DNA from: Planctomycetaceae bacterium
Lineage (GTDB): Bacteria > Planctomycetota > Planctomycetia > Planctomycetales > Planctomycetaceae
Direction of reading: 5' to 3'
Assembly: GCA_002724315.1 (NCBI GenBank)
Contig: PBOJ01000124.1
Coordinates: forward strand, 62,001 to 126,000
Length of the DNA: 64,000 nt
The notes under the pieces are model-generated. The model saw only the letters and a program-made list of their open reading frames with translations. It had not been told where the DNA came from and ran no database searches. Shown piece by piece: positions 15,558 to 24,765 of the stretch. Position 1 is the stretch's first letter; each line of letters opens with the position of its first letter. Made by a program: the position numbers and the translations under genes.

Positions 15558-17156
15558 ATGTCAGACGAAACCACCCCGTTGGACGGCCAGGCCCCCCCGC
15601 TTCCCGAGTTTGGTGACGACTCGGTCGTCCCCGACGAGACAATCCGCTGCGGATCCCTGCCACCGTTGAGATGGCGAGAACTGCCCGAACCGATTTCGTG
15701 GAAGAAGATGGTCGGGCCCAGCATCATGCTGGCCGGGCTGGCCCTGGGGTCGGGCGAGTTCGTGCTCTGGCCCTACATCACATACAAGGCGGGGTTCATT
15801 TTCTTCTGGGCCTGCATCCTGGGAGTGATCACCCAGTACTTCCTGAACATGGAGATCGAGCGGTGGACGCTGGCGACCGGTGAGAGCGCCATCACCGGGT
15901 TTTGCCGGATCAACAGAAACTGGGCCTGGGTATTTCTGGTCCTGAACATCCTGCCGTGGGCCTGGCCGGGTTGGGCCACGGGGGCGGGCCAGATGCTCAG
16001 TTGGGCACTGTTCGGTGCCGAGGAGGTGCTCGATCCCGAGACGGGGGTTGTCAGCTTCAAGTCCCGGTACGTGCCGTTGCTGGGGATTGCCGGATTGTGG
16101 CTGGTGGGGATCGCGCTGACGGCCGGGCCGGTGGTCTACAACACCGTCGAGCGGATCCAGATCGTGCTGGTCGGGATGATCGTGGTGATCGTGATCGGAC
16201 TGGGCATTGTCCTGATCCGTGGTGATGCCGTGATGGCAATGGTTTCTGGCATCGGCAGTCTCGGACAGATGCCCGACCTGGATGCCACCGGGCTGACGTT
16301 CATCAGCCTGCTGGGGGCCCTGGCGTTTGCCGGTGCCGGTGGATCGACCAACCTGGGGCAGAGCAACTTCATCAAGGACAAGGGCTATGGCATGGGCCAG
16401 TTCATCGGGCGAATTACCAGCCCGTTGACCGGGCAGGAAGAGGCCATTGCCGATACCGGATTTCTGTTCCCTGACAGCCCCGAGAACCGACGAAGGTGGC
16501 TCGGTTGGTGGAAGGCAGCCAACATCGAGCACCTGTTGTCGTTCTTCGTCACCTGCGTGATCTGTCTGTGCCTGATGTCGCTGATGACCTACTCGGTCTT
16601 CTACGACGCCGAGGGAGTCCTGAAGCCGGGGATGGACAAGTACGGCGCCGGGCTGGATTTTGTGTGGGGGCAGGCGACGGTGATCGGCGATCAGGCCACC
16701 GGTGGCGGCATGCTGAAGCTGGGGTTCCTGGTGATGGGAATCGCCGTGTTGCTGACGACCGAACTGGGTGTCCTGGACGCCACCGCCCGCATCTCGACGG
16801 ATATCGTCAAGACCAACTACCTCCGAAACAATGACAACTGGTCACTCTCGAAGCTGTACTACCTGTTTCTCTGGAGCGAGATCTTGCTGGGAACAGTGAT
16901 CTTGCTGGTCGGTTTCAACAAGCCTCTGTTCCTGCTGGTCACCTCTGCGGCGATGAACGGCTTCGTGATGTTCGTCTACTCGATACTGCTCCTGTATCTC
17001 AACAGGCGGATTTTGCCATCGCGGCTGAGGATGGGCTGGGTCCGAATGTTGGCGATCGGGTGGGCGGTGCTGTTCTTCGGTTTCTTCAGCTACAAGGCTG
17101 TCGAACTGGAAGTGTGGCCCAAGCTGCTCTCGAAGCTCTTCGGTGCAGGAGCGTGA
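15558..17156 (+). CDS. Nramp-family-like membrane transporter lacking canonical metal ligands
   Basis: A 532-residue protein with about eleven or twelve transmembrane segments and a 45-residue cytoplasmic N-tail. The order and spacing of conserved segments follow Nramp/SLC11 transporters: GPSIMLAGLALGSGEF in TM1, FLNMEIERWTLATGES in TM3, and LAFAGAGGSTNLGQS in TM6. The ligand motifs differ: the TM1 DPGN is GSGE (64-67) and the TM6 MPH is about GST (262-264), so Mn2+/Fe2+ transport should not be assumed. Internal segments are well preserved, so it is probably a functional divergent subfamily. It follows recG by 47 bases and is convergent with the next gene. Confidence 0.8.
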   Translation: MSDETTPLDGQAPPLPEFGDDSVVPDETIRCGSLPPLRWRELPEPISWKKMVGPSIMLAGLALGSGEFVLWPYITYKAGFIFFWACILGVITQYFLNMEIERWTLATGESAITGFCRINRNWAWVFLVLNILPWAWPGWATGAGQMLSWALFGAEEVLDPETGVVSFKSRYVPLLGIAGLWLVGIALTAGPVVYNTVERIQIVLVGMIVVIVIGLGIVLIRGDAVMAMVSGIGSLGQMPDLDATGLTFISLLGALAFAGAGGSTNLGQSNFIKDKGYGMGQFIGRITSPLTGQEEAIADTGFLFPDSPENRRRWLGWWKAANIEHLLSFFVTCVICLCLMSLMTYSVFYDAEGVLKPGMDKYGAGLDFVWGQATVIGDQATGGGMLKLGFLVMGIAVLLTTELGVLDATARISTDIVKTNYLRNNDNWSLSKLYYLFLWSEILLGTVILLVGFNKPLFLLVTSAAMNGFVMFVYSILLLYLNRRILPSRLRMGWVRMLAIGWAVLFFGFFSYKAVELEVWPKLLSKLFGAGA

Positions 17157-17177
17157 ACCGACGCGTCCGCGTGGAGG

Positions 17178-17456
17178 CTACTCGATCACGTCATCCAGAG
17201 CCGAGATGCTGATCACCTGGTCGCGACGGATCAGCACCTTTTTCCGGTTGGCGCGAACGCCGTGCATCCGCGTCTCCAGGACGTACAATTCGCGGGTGGT
17301 GCTCGCGTCTCGGAGGTCGTGGACATCGGCGTCTTCGAGGACGAGATGGTGGGCGTCGAGTTCCGCCAGTGTGCCGCTATAGACGTAGGGGGCCTCGACG
17401 TCGATCACGACCAACCGGCCTCTCAACTCGGACAGGATCTCATCCGGGTCACTCAT
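17178..17456 (-). CDS. Small Sm-like fold protein of unknown function
   Basis: A 92-residue acidic protein. The pattern LRGRLVVIDVEAPYVYSGTLAELDAHHLVLEDADVHD resembles the Sm1 half of LSm/Hfq-like proteins (L.G..V.v......y.G.L.e.D.h.vL.da), and VLIRRDQVISI could be the Sm2 strand. This is a fold suggestion only. It sits 31 bases upstream of the enolase-superfamily gene on the same strand orientation (downstream in transcription) and convergent with the transporter. Real coding status is supported by compact length and composition. Confidence 0.6.
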   Translation of the reverse strand: MSDPDEILSELRGRLVVIDVEAPYVYSGTLAELDAHHLVLEDADVHDLRDASTTRELYVLETRMHGVRANRKKVLIRRDQVISISALDDVIE

Positions 17457-17487
17457 GGAACCGTCCCCGCTATCGAAGGATCGATGG

Positions 17488-18609
17488 CTACTGCGACTCG
17501 CTGACCAAGTGGGCCTGCACGAAGTCCTCGTTGAGCGTCACGCCCAGCCCGGGTCCGTCAGGAACGGAGATCATTCCGTCGACGGCCTGGACTCGTTCCA
17601 GGGTCAATTCGTTCCGCAGTGGTTCATCCTCGACGCAGTCCTCAATCAGGAACGCATCGCGGCAGGTGGAGAGCCAGTGGGCGCTGGCGGCAACAGTGAT
17701 CGGGCTGGTGTAGCAGTGATTGCAGAGCCTGGCGCCGATCTCTTCGACCCGGTCGCGAACGTAGGCCGCATCGGTGAAGCCGTTTCTCGAGAGATCGACC
17801 TGGTAGACATCCAGTGCGTGCCGATCGATCAGCGGCCGAAAACTCTCGCGACCGCACTCCCCCTCGCCGGCAGCGATCGGCACCGGTGAGCGGTCGCGGA
17901 GCCAGGCGTAACCATCGACGTCGGCCTGATGGAGGGGTTCTTCGAGCCATTCGACGTCGAATTCCGCAAATGCTTCGGCCCGTCTCAGGGCGGTGCGGGC
18001 GTCCCAGACACAGCCCGCATCGATCAGCAGGGTCGCGTCATCTCCCAGTCCTTCGCGTGCACCGTGGGCCAGGTCGATGTCGACGGCTTCGCTGGTTCCC
18101 ATCGGTTCCCAGCCGAACTTCACCGCCGTGTAGCCCGCTTCGACCCACCGTCGACCGATGTCGGCGGTTTCGTTTCCATCGGCCCCGAACAGGATCGATG
18201 CGTAAGCCCGGATCTCGTCATGCTGCTTGCCGCCGAGCAACTGGTGGATCGGGGCGTCGTAGTGTTTGCCGGCCAGGTCCCACAGCGCCATGTCGACGGC
18301 GGCCATGGCGGCCACGGTGACGCTGGTACGGCCGAAGTACATCGAGCCACGGTACATCCGGTTCCAGTTCCTTCGGATTGCCAGCGGATCCTGGCCCACG
18401 AGCAATTCGCGGAGTCCGCAGGCGATGTTGTGGCTGAAGGGGGCATCGATGACCGCCTGCACCACTTCCGGCGATGCATCAGCCTCGCCGATCCCCTCCA
18501 ACCCCGTGTCACTGACAATCCGCACCAGCGCCACGTCCTGGCAACTGGCGGTCTTCTCGGTGACCGATTCGACCCGCAATACCTGGCAAATGATTTTTGT
18601 GATCTTCAT
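17488..18609 (-). CDS. Enolase-superfamily enzyme (mandelate racemase/muconate lactonizing family)
   Basis: A 373-residue enzyme; ATG 18609 gives the family N-terminus MKITKIICQVLRVES, while the longer frame adds 29 residues with no similarity and overlaps the divergent promoter region. Metal ligands are visible as Asp197 (LLIDAGCVWD), Glu223 (WLEEPL) and Glu249 (AAGEGECG), and an Asp272/His298 dyad (VYQVDLSRNG, CNHCYTSP). The KxK motif reads VKFGW, so the first Lys164 is present but the second is Gly166. Such enzymes are mostly acid-sugar dehydratases; substrate unknown. Divergent from the DUF1501 gene at 18674. Confidence 0.85.
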   Translation of the reverse strand: MKITKIICQVLRVESVTEKTASCQDVALVRIVSDTGLEGIGEADASPEVVQAVIDAPFSHNIACGLRELLVGQDPLAIRRNWNRMYRGSMYFGRTSVTVAAMAAVDMALWDLAGKHYDAPIHQLLGGKQHDEIRAYASILFGADGNETADIGRRWVEAGYTAVKFGWEPMGTSEAVDIDLAHGAREGLGDDATLLIDAGCVWDARTALRRAEAFAEFDVEWLEEPLHQADVDGYAWLRDRSPVPIAAGEGECGRESFRPLIDRHALDVYQVDLSRNGFTDAAYVRDRVEEIGARLCNHCYTSPITVAASAHWLSTCRDAFLIEDCVEDEPLRNELTLERVQAVDGMISVPDGPGLGVTLNEDFVQAHLVSESQ

Positions 18610-18673
18610 GTGAGGTATGCTAGGGCATTCGGGAGACGGACTCCACTTTCCCCGCCACTGTTGAGGCGGCATA

Positions 18674-20116
18674 ATGGGACGAGTCATGAACAACACAGAT
18701 GGAATTCCTGTTGAAAGCCGGTGGCCTCGCCGCGACGTGTTGCAGGCCGGTGCCCTGGGGGTCTCGGCGTCGGCGCTGGCCGGTCTCGGTCTGGACCCGG
18801 TTCACGCAGCCGGTGACCTGCCCGGGCGGGCCAAGTCGGTGATCTACCTGTGGGTCGGTGGCGGCATGACCCACATCGATTCGTTCGATCCGAAGCCCGA
18901 GGCTCCCGAAGAGGTCCGGGGCGAGTTGACGGCGATCAGCACCCGGCTGCCGGGAGTCCAGTTCTGTGAGACCCTGCCGCGTCTGGCCGCGGTGGCGGAT
19001 CGCCTGGCTGTCGTTCGAAGTTTTTCTCACGACAGCAACGATCACCTGCTGAGCCAGGTCTACACGCTTTCGGGTCGCAAGGTGAACCGCAACCAGTTGT
19101 TCAGCGAACCCAACATCGGGGCCATTGTCTCGCACCTTTATGGTTCGCGCAATGGCCTGCCCGGTTACATCGCTGTCCCCGGGATCACCCGTCCCGGACC
19201 GCCTCCGCACAACCTGTTCGTCGGCGGCTGGCTGGGCAACCAGTACGCGCCGTTTTGCGTGGGCGGTCGTCCCGAACAGCCCGACTTCACCGTCGGCAAG
19301 AAACTGGACAACCCGCCGTCGGAGATCAGCGAGGACCTGAGTCCTCGTGAACTGATCTATCCCGACGGTCTCAGTCGTGGCCGGCTCGGTCGTCGCCTGG
19401 GGCTCCGCGAGGGTCTCAAGCGGGCGGCTCGAGAAGCCGAAAACGATCGTCGCCTGTCAGCGATCGAGGGCCATTACGGCAATGCGTTGAACATGCTGCT
19501 CTCGCCGAAGGTTCGCCAGGCGTTTGATTTCAGCGGCGAGTCGGTGGCGTTGCGAGACGATTATGGTCGCACGAAGATCGGCGGCCGTTGCCTGCAGGCG
19601 CGGCGGTTGGTCGAGGCGGGAGCGAGATTCGTGATGGTCGACTACGGCTATGATCCCGACTACGGCAACCTTTTTGATATCCACAACGCCCCGAGTCAGA
19701 ATTTCCCGCACGTCTCGAAGATGGTCAAGCGGGGTTACAATGTGGTCGGTGTGGATCGTGCGTTCGCGGCGTTGATTCGCGATCTCGAGGGCCGTGGCCT
19801 GCTCGACGAGACACTGGTGGTGTTTCTGACGGAGTTCGGCCGGACGCCCAAGATCAACAAGAACGGGGGCCGTGACCACTGGGGCGCCTGTGGCAGCATC
19901 TTCTTTGCCGGGGCCGGGGTCGAGGCTGGCCAGGTGGTTGGACAGAGCAACAAGCACGCCGGGTACCCGATCACCCGCCCCTACGGACCGGCCGACATCG
20001 CTGCCACGATCTATCACTCGCTGGGCATCGACATCGAGTCCAGGGTCCGTGATCGGGAGAATCGTCCGATTTCGGTACTGGACCACGGCAGGCCGATCGA
20101 GGCGGTGCTGGCCTGA
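18674..20116 (+). CDS. DUF1501 (sulfatase-fold) exported protein
   Basis: A 480-residue protein (476 if ATG 18686 is used). WPRRDVLQAGALGVSASALAGLG is a Tat-type signal. The body shows the DUF1501 hallmarks SVIYLWVGGGMTHIDSFDPKP, VVRSFSHDSNDHL, RFVMVDYGYDPD and VVFLTEFGRTPKIN followed by GRDHWG, related to the alkaline phosphatase/sulfatase fold. Biochemical function is not established for the family. Unlike the copy at 52.6 kb it is not next to a DUF1553 gene; the downstream gene is a convergent outer-membrane barrel. Confidence 0.9.
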   Translation: MGRVMNNTDGIPVESRWPRRDVLQAGALGVSASALAGLGLDPVHAAGDLPGRAKSVIYLWVGGGMTHIDSFDPKPEAPEEVRGELTAISTRLPGVQFCETLPRLAAVADRLAVVRSFSHDSNDHLLSQVYTLSGRKVNRNQLFSEPNIGAIVSHLYGSRNGLPGYIAVPGITRPGPPPHNLFVGGWLGNQYAPFCVGGRPEQPDFTVGKKLDNPPSEISEDLSPRELIYPDGLSRGRLGRRLGLREGLKRAAREAENDRRLSAIEGHYGNALNMLLSPKVRQAFDFSGESVALRDDYGRTKIGGRCLQARRLVEAGARFVMVDYGYDPDYGNLFDIHNAPSQNFPHVSKMVKRGYNVVGVDRAFAALIRDLEGRGLLDETLVVFLTEFGRTPKINKNGGRDHWGACGSIFFAGAGVEAGQVVGQSNKHAGYPITRPYGPADIAATIYHSLGIDIESRVRDRENRPISVLDHGRPIEAVLA

Positions 20117-20145
20117 CCAGGGGAGCGACGCCGGACTCGCCGGTG

Positions 20146-21099
20146 CTACCTGAAGCGGACCGAGAGACCGATTCCGGCGAAGAAGTCGTCGGACGCTTGG
20201 TTCAGCCCGTGGCCGGCCCGGATGTCGAACTGCACGTCGTTGCTCAGCAGCAAGGTGAACCCGCCGTTGAAGTAGTGTTCGACCTCGGCGGTGTCGGCAC
20301 CGTTGGGCATCAGCGCGAACCATTCGGTGTACAGCCCGATGTGGTCGGAGAGACCGAGACCGACTGCGACTGACTGTGCGACTTCGACGTAGGCTTGGTT
20401 GGTTCCGTCATCGAGTCGCCGGTTGGCCTGGGTACTGCCGGCCAACGAGATCTTGTCGTTGACTTCCCATGCGTAGATCAGGTTGAAGCCCGGCAGCGTT
20501 TCGTCGCTGGTGAATTCATTGCTGCCAGTTGGGACCGTCGATTGCAGGATGATTGCCATCTCGGGGAAGTGACAGTCCTGGGGTGTCAGGCCCAGCTTGG
20601 CCCCGAGGTAGAGGTCTTCGGTGCCCCCGACGGTTCTCCAGCCTGACCCGTCGTCGGTGCTCCTGGTGGTCGGAAGGAGGGCGAATCGCAATTCGAGCCA
20701 GTCGGCACCCATTCCCCAACGGATCAGTGGTTCTCCGCCCGAGTGTTCATGAACTTTTTCGGTGCCTTCCTTGTCCATCATGAACGTGTAGCCGGCTTCC
20801 AGTTGCACCACGCCTCGGCCGACGGTCGAGGAGGCCTCGGTGAAATCCGGCCGGTCGGTGACCAGGGGGGCCTGCAGGTCGGGACCACCTCCGTTGCCGT
20901 CGCTGTTTCGCCAAATCATCAGTGTGCCCGGGCCGTTGTCGTCATCAGGAAAGCCGAGATGGGACTCCCTGACAGCCTCGTTCAGCAGGCTGGCTGGCTC
21001 GACTGTCGTGCCATCCTCTTCGATCCAGACAAACTCTCCGGCCGTGACGACCGGCGTAGCCAACAGCATCGTCAGCAGCATCTTCCGAATGGTTTTCAT
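20146..21099 (-). CDS. Outer-membrane beta-barrel, phenol-degradation meta-pathway type
   Basis: A 317-residue protein with a short signal peptide (MKTIRKMLLTMLLATPVVTA). TDRPDFTEASSTVGRGVVQLEAGYTF is the characteristic first strands of the MetA-pathway phenol-degradation porin-like family, and alternating strands continue to the terminal FFAGIGLSVRFR with a C-terminal aromatic/Arg ending. Likely an outer-membrane channel; the family name does not imply phenol metabolism. It has its own upstream region of 225 bases after the FHA gene stop, so it is probably transcribed separately. Confidence 0.8.
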   Translation of the reverse strand: MKTIRKMLLTMLLATPVVTAGEFVWIEEDGTTVEPASLLNEAVRESHLGFPDDDNGPGTLMIWRNSDGNGGGPDLQAPLVTDRPDFTEASSTVGRGVVQLEAGYTFMMDKEGTEKVHEHSGGEPLIRWGMGADWLELRFALLPTTRSTDDGSGWRTVGGTEDLYLGAKLGLTPQDCHFPEMAIILQSTVPTGSNEFTSDETLPGFNLIYAWEVNDKISLAGSTQANRRLDDGTNQAYVEVAQSVAVGLGLSDHIGLYTEWFALMPNGADTAEVEHYFNGGFTLLLSNDVQFDIRAGHGLNQASDDFFAGIGLSVRFR

Positions 21100-21265
21100 C
21101 GTTCTGGTCGCTCCGTGACCATTGCCGTGTACGGAGGTTTGGGTGACGGGCCAGGCATCGGACGTGGCGAGGGTTTTGAGTCACTGCGTGCGAGGATCAC
21201 CCGGCGCGCAACCACTCCCTAACCAGTTTAATTCGTACAATCGGCACAATCCTCTCCACCGGAAT

Positions 21266-21310
21266 CCTCAGTTTCTTGAGGAACGAGGAAAACGGGTGAG
21301 TTCGTTTTCC
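21266..21310 (-). other. Tandem small hairpins after the FHA gene
   Basis: GGAAAACG (21287-21294) pairs with CGTTTTCC (21303-21310) across an eight-base loop, and CCTCA (21266-21270) pairs with TGAGG (21277-21281). They lie just beyond the stop of the FHA gene on the minus strand, where a terminator would be expected, but there is no T-run. Possibly a weak or Rho-assisted terminator. Confidence 0.3.
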
Positions 21311-21324
21311 GGCGAAAACCGCTG

Positions 21325-22074
21325 TCAACCGTCCAGATCGGACGACTGGTTGGGTTCGGCGATCGAGCGAAGGTAAACGGCCAGTTCCATCTCCAGCGCC
21401 AACAATCTCTGCCAGGTTTCGACCGACACCACCATTTTCTCACCCACCGAATCGGTCTGTGGTTCGGCCGATTCTCCCGGCACCTCGTCGACGAGTTTCT
21501 CGAGCTGCGGCTGGGCGATTTCGTTGAGAGAATCGGCCGGCGCGACGGACACGGCGGCGTGGAGAATCGAGCCGATGCGGTCATGGATGAAGGACACCAT
21601 GTCCGAGATCTGGGCCTGCTGGAGGGGGGTGAGTTGCCCGGGCAATTCGGGTGGGCCGCCGGGGAAGAACTCGATCAGGTCGAGATCGTCGTCGGCTGGG
21701 AGAGGAAGATTGAGCGTGGCACCGGAGGCGGTGTCCAGCATGCGGAGGGGATCGGCAGTCCCGAGGAACTCTGCGATCTCGGTTCGGCTCCCGTAGATCA
21801 ACAGGCAGCGTCCGATGGCGACCTGGTCGCCCGGGCGGAGCACCCGCAACTGGATCGGCCGTCCGTTGACCCGCGTCCCGTTGGTGCTGTCGAGGTCGGT
21901 GAGGATGATGCGATCGCCGTCTTCCTGAATCTTGGAATGAAAACGGCTGACGCGTTCGTCGTTGAGCTGGATCGAATTGTCGTCCTCGCGACCGATTGTC
22001 ACGGGGGTTTCCAGTGACTCGAACACTCGTCCTCGTTCAAGTCCCTCGAGGATCTGGATCGTGATTTCGGCCAT
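21325..22074 (-). CDS. FHA-domain protein (canonical phosphothreonine-binding)
   Basis: A 249-residue protein. The N-terminal 90 residues are a well-formed forkhead-associated domain: PVTIGREDDN, RVSRFHSKI and DSTNGTRVNG preserve the Gly-Arg, Ser-x-x-His and Asn-Gly residues that bind phosphothreonine. The C-terminal 150 residues are acidic and predicted helical (LTPLQQAQISDMVSFIHDRI; KMVVSVETWQRLLALEMELAVYLRS), with no TM segment. Likely a cytoplasmic adaptor that reads Ser/Thr kinase signals. ATG 22074 is chosen because the 18 residues before it are not part of the fold. It ends the minus-strand run containing the fatty-acid cassette; 150 bases separate it from the hydrolase gene. Confidence 0.85.
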   Translation of the reverse strand: MAEITIQILEGLERGRVFESLETPVTIGREDDNSIQLNDERVSRFHSKIQEDGDRIILTDLDSTNGTRVNGRPIQLRVLRPGDQVAIGRCLLIYGSRTEIAEFLGTADPLRMLDTASGATLNLPLPADDDLDLIEFFPGGPPELPGQLTPLQQAQISDMVSFIHDRIGSILHAAVSVAPADSLNEIAQPQLEKLVDEVPGESAEPQTDSVGEKMVVSVETWQRLLALEMELAVYLRSIAEPNQSSDLDG

Positions 22075-22224
22075 CGACCGTTCCTTCGCATGGCCCGCTC
22101 CGTCGGAAGCCGGCCAACACCGACCCATCTCCTCGTGTTACCACCCGGGTGCACCGTATCACCGATTCGGAGGTATCGTCAAGAACCGATGTCGAGGAAG
22201 CCGGCCGACGAACCTGTCGGCCAA

Positions 22225-23247
22225 TCAGTCGGCGATCACCGGGGTGGCTTCTTCGATCTCGGTGATCTCGGGCACCTGGTCCGCGGCTCCTGGCATCGAC
22301 CCAAAAAACTCAACCAGCCGTCGGTCGTATTCGATCGGGTCAACCGACCGGGCCCGGTTGTGCTTGGCTCCGGGGACGATCCACGGCTGGTCGCAGTTGT
22401 CGCCGATCATCCCGTGCAATTCCCGGGTGACTTCTGGTGTCACGTAATTGTCACTGCGGCCGGAGATCAGCAGCACCTCTCGAGTGCCCAGTCGGGGAAG
22501 CCAACGTTCGACCGGGGTCAACGGGACCCCTTGACGCTTCTGGCTCCACCAGCGGACCAGTGCGAGGGTGATCAGCGAGTGCCACCAGGGGATCAGGTTG
22601 TAGACCCAGGCGGGGACCACCAGCAGGGCCCAGCGCGGGGTGTGAAACTGCATCAGGGTGTTGGTGCCGTATCCGCCGTCGCTGGCGACGGCTTCGACCG
22701 CGGCGTTCTGGGCGGTGGCCACCATCGCCGCGGCACCACCTCGGCTGACCCCGTAGAGGCCGATCGGCAATCCGACCAGTTCGGGGCGACCCGCCGCGTA
22801 CGCGATAGCCGCGTGGACATCGGTCATCTCGTGATCGCTGAGCCAGTGCAGTGGCACGTATCCGGGCTGCACGTCGCTCTCACCGTGGTTGCGGAAGTCG
22901 AATGCCAGGATGTCGAAGCCGGCCTCGTAGAGACCGCGGCAGTAGGCCATGGCGGTCCAGTGTGAGCCCGTGAATTCGTGACAGTAGACAATTACGCCAC
23001 GGGGTGGTCGGTCGAGATGATGGTGAAGGCTGCCCCGAAGCAGCAGCCCGTCGGCTGTCTCGATCTCGATGCGTTCGGCATCGGGATCTTCCTCACTGGA
23101 GGGCACATGGAAAGGCGGCCCGTTTTCGAACCACGGCACGATGAGCCGGACGAGGATGACCTGGAAGACCACCTCGAGCGCGATTAACCCGAGAACGACC
23201 GATCCGAAAATGACCCACACCACGTTTCTTCTCCAACGCACGACCAC
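22225..23247 (-). CDS. Membrane-anchored alpha/beta hydrolase
   Basis: A 340-residue protein with one N-terminal TM segment (about 9-37) and an alpha/beta-hydrolase domain. VIVYCHEFTGSHW is the oxyanion strand-turn, GLYGVSRGGAAAM holds the nucleophile Ser168, LLISGRSDNYVTP the acid and PGAKHNRAR the His. Similar to serine aminopeptidase S33/lysophospholipase-like proteins; substrate unknown. It starts 75 bases after the FabF stop on the same strand, so it may be co-transcribed with the acyl cassette and could act as a thioesterase or lipase, but this is inference from position only. Confidence 0.8.
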   Translation of the reverse strand: MVVRWRRNVVWVIFGSVVLGLIALEVVFQVILVRLIVPWFENGPPFHVPSSEEDPDAERIEIETADGLLLRGSLHHHLDRPPRGVIVYCHEFTGSHWTAMAYCRGLYEAGFDILAFDFRNHGESDVQPGYVPLHWLSDHEMTDVHAAIAYAAGRPELVGLPIGLYGVSRGGAAAMVATAQNAAVEAVASDGGYGTNTLMQFHTPRWALLVVPAWVYNLIPWWHSLITLALVRWWSQKRQGVPLTPVERWLPRLGTREVLLISGRSDNYVTPEVTRELHGMIGDNCDQPWIVPGAKHNRARSVDPIEYDRRLVEFFGSMPGAADQVPEITEIEEATPVIAD

Positions 23248-23322
23248 CGTCTTTTGGTGATCGGATCCGAATGAGGTTTGTCTTCGCGTCGACTTACGGG
23301 GCTGAGTCCCAGCCAGGCCCCG

Positions 23323-24615
23323 TTAGCCGGTGAACTCCGAAAGGACCAGGGAAATGTTCTGACCGCCAAACCCGAAACTGTTGGACAGGGCCCGTCGGAC
23401 GGGTGCCTCACGAGCCTCGTTGGGCACGTAGTCCAGATCGCAGTCCGGGTCAGCCGTCTCGTAATTTCTTGTCGGTGGCAGCACGTTGTCACGGATCGCC
23501 AGCAGGCAGGTGATCGCCTCGACGCTGCCTGCTGCTGCGATCAGGTGCCCCATCATGCTCTTGATGCTCGAGACCGGCGTCGATTCGGCGTCGGCTCCCA
23601 GCGTGTTGCGGATCGCCAGGGTCTCGACCTTGTCGTTGACCTTGGTGCTGGTTCCGTGAGCATTGATGTACTGCAAGTCATCGGTGTTGATTTCCGCGTC
23701 CCGCATCGCCATCTGGATACAGGCCGTTGCTCCACGGCCCTCAGGGTGGATGTCGGTGATGCGATAGGCATCGGCGGTCGAGCCGTAGCCGAGGACCTCG
23801 CCGTGGATGTGAGCGCCGCGCGACCGGGCGTGTTCGAGTTCCTCGAGCACCAGCATGCCGGAACCTTCGCCGAGCACGAAGCCGTCGCGGTTCAGATCGA
23901 AGGGGCGGCTGGCACGAGCGGGATCATCGTTGTGGGTCGAGAGGGCTGTCAGCAGGCTGAAGCCAGTGACACCGAAGGGGTGGATCATGCTGTGAGCCCC
24001 CCCGGAGAGCATGACGTCGACGTCTCCGCGTCGGATCAACTCGGTCGCTTCACCAATCGCCTGGCTCGAGGCCGCGCAGGCGGTCAGGCAGTTCATGTTG
24101 GGGCCCTGGGCGTTGAACAGGCTGGCCAGGTGTCCGGCCGGACGATTCGGTTCCTGTTCGAGTTCGGCCTGTGATTCGAGCGTCTCCATGCCGTAGCGGA
24201 TGAACTTCTCGACATCGACCACCTTGTCCTCGTCGCTGCTCTCGGACCTGGCGATCACCGACATGTATTTCTGGAAATCCTGGCCCCCTTCACCGGCCCC
24301 CAGGTAGACACCAAATCGAGGCGGGGCAACGTCTCCGTCGCCGAGCCCGCTGTCGGCCATCGCCTGGCTGGCGGCACCGATCGCGAAAAGGATGTTGGGG
24401 CTGGCGAACGTGAATTGATCGGGATCGTCGACGTAGTCGTCGATCGAATAGTCCTTCACCTCGGCAGCGAACTGAGTGGGGAAGTCGTCGGCGGGGAAAT
24501 GGGTGATCGGTCCGACCCCGTTGCCACAGCGGCGCAACGACGCCCACATCTGATCGACATCATTGCCGACGGGCGTCACGCAGCCAATGCCTGTCACGAC
24601 GACGCGGCGTCTCAT
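23323..24615 (-). CDS. Beta-ketoacyl-ACP synthase II-type (FabF-like)
   Basis: A 430-residue condensing enzyme. The triad is complete: Cys180 in NCLTACAASSQAIG, His320 in INAHGTSTKVND and His357 in IKSMMGHLIAAAGS with Lys352. RRVVVTGIGCVTPVGNDV and the terminal FGFGGQNISLVL are typical thiolase-fold ends. It would condense malonyl-ACP with an acyl chain. As the last member of a FabZ-FabG-ACP-FabZ-FabF set it is likely dedicated to that pathway and not the sole housekeeping enzyme; no second KS (chain-length factor) or FabD is visible. Confidence 0.92.
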   Translation of the reverse strand: MRRRVVVTGIGCVTPVGNDVDQMWASLRRCGNGVGPITHFPADDFPTQFAAEVKDYSIDDYVDDPDQFTFASPNILFAIGAASQAMADSGLGDGDVAPPRFGVYLGAGEGGQDFQKYMSVIARSESSDEDKVVDVEKFIRYGMETLESQAELEQEPNRPAGHLASLFNAQGPNMNCLTACAASSQAIGEATELIRRGDVDVMLSGGAHSMIHPFGVTGFSLLTALSTHNDDPARASRPFDLNRDGFVLGEGSGMLVLEELEHARSRGAHIHGEVLGYGSTADAYRITDIHPEGRGATACIQMAMRDAEINTDDLQYINAHGTSTKVNDKVETLAIRNTLGADAESTPVSSIKSMMGHLIAAAGSVEAITCLLAIRDNVLPPTRNYETADPDCDLDYVPNEAREAPVRRALSNSFGFGGQNISLVLSEFTG

Positions 24616-24765
24616 TCGTGGCGGTCTCGAGCACGTGGGGAGAAATGGTGGGGCGGGGTGGACCCGACAAATGTGGAGCCACGGGGACGAGTGTAACAGG
24701 GTGAGGGAGGGGAATTGAAGGGAATACGCTTGAGAAGTTGGGAGGTCCGGGCGAAACGGTAAGAT

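Noticed and set aside
13264-15663. Very long open frame (799 codons) on the minus strand across recG
   Set aside because: It is antisense to a complete RecG with all helicase motifs, and its product is rich in Arg/Pro/His with no domain pattern; high GC favours long antisense frames.
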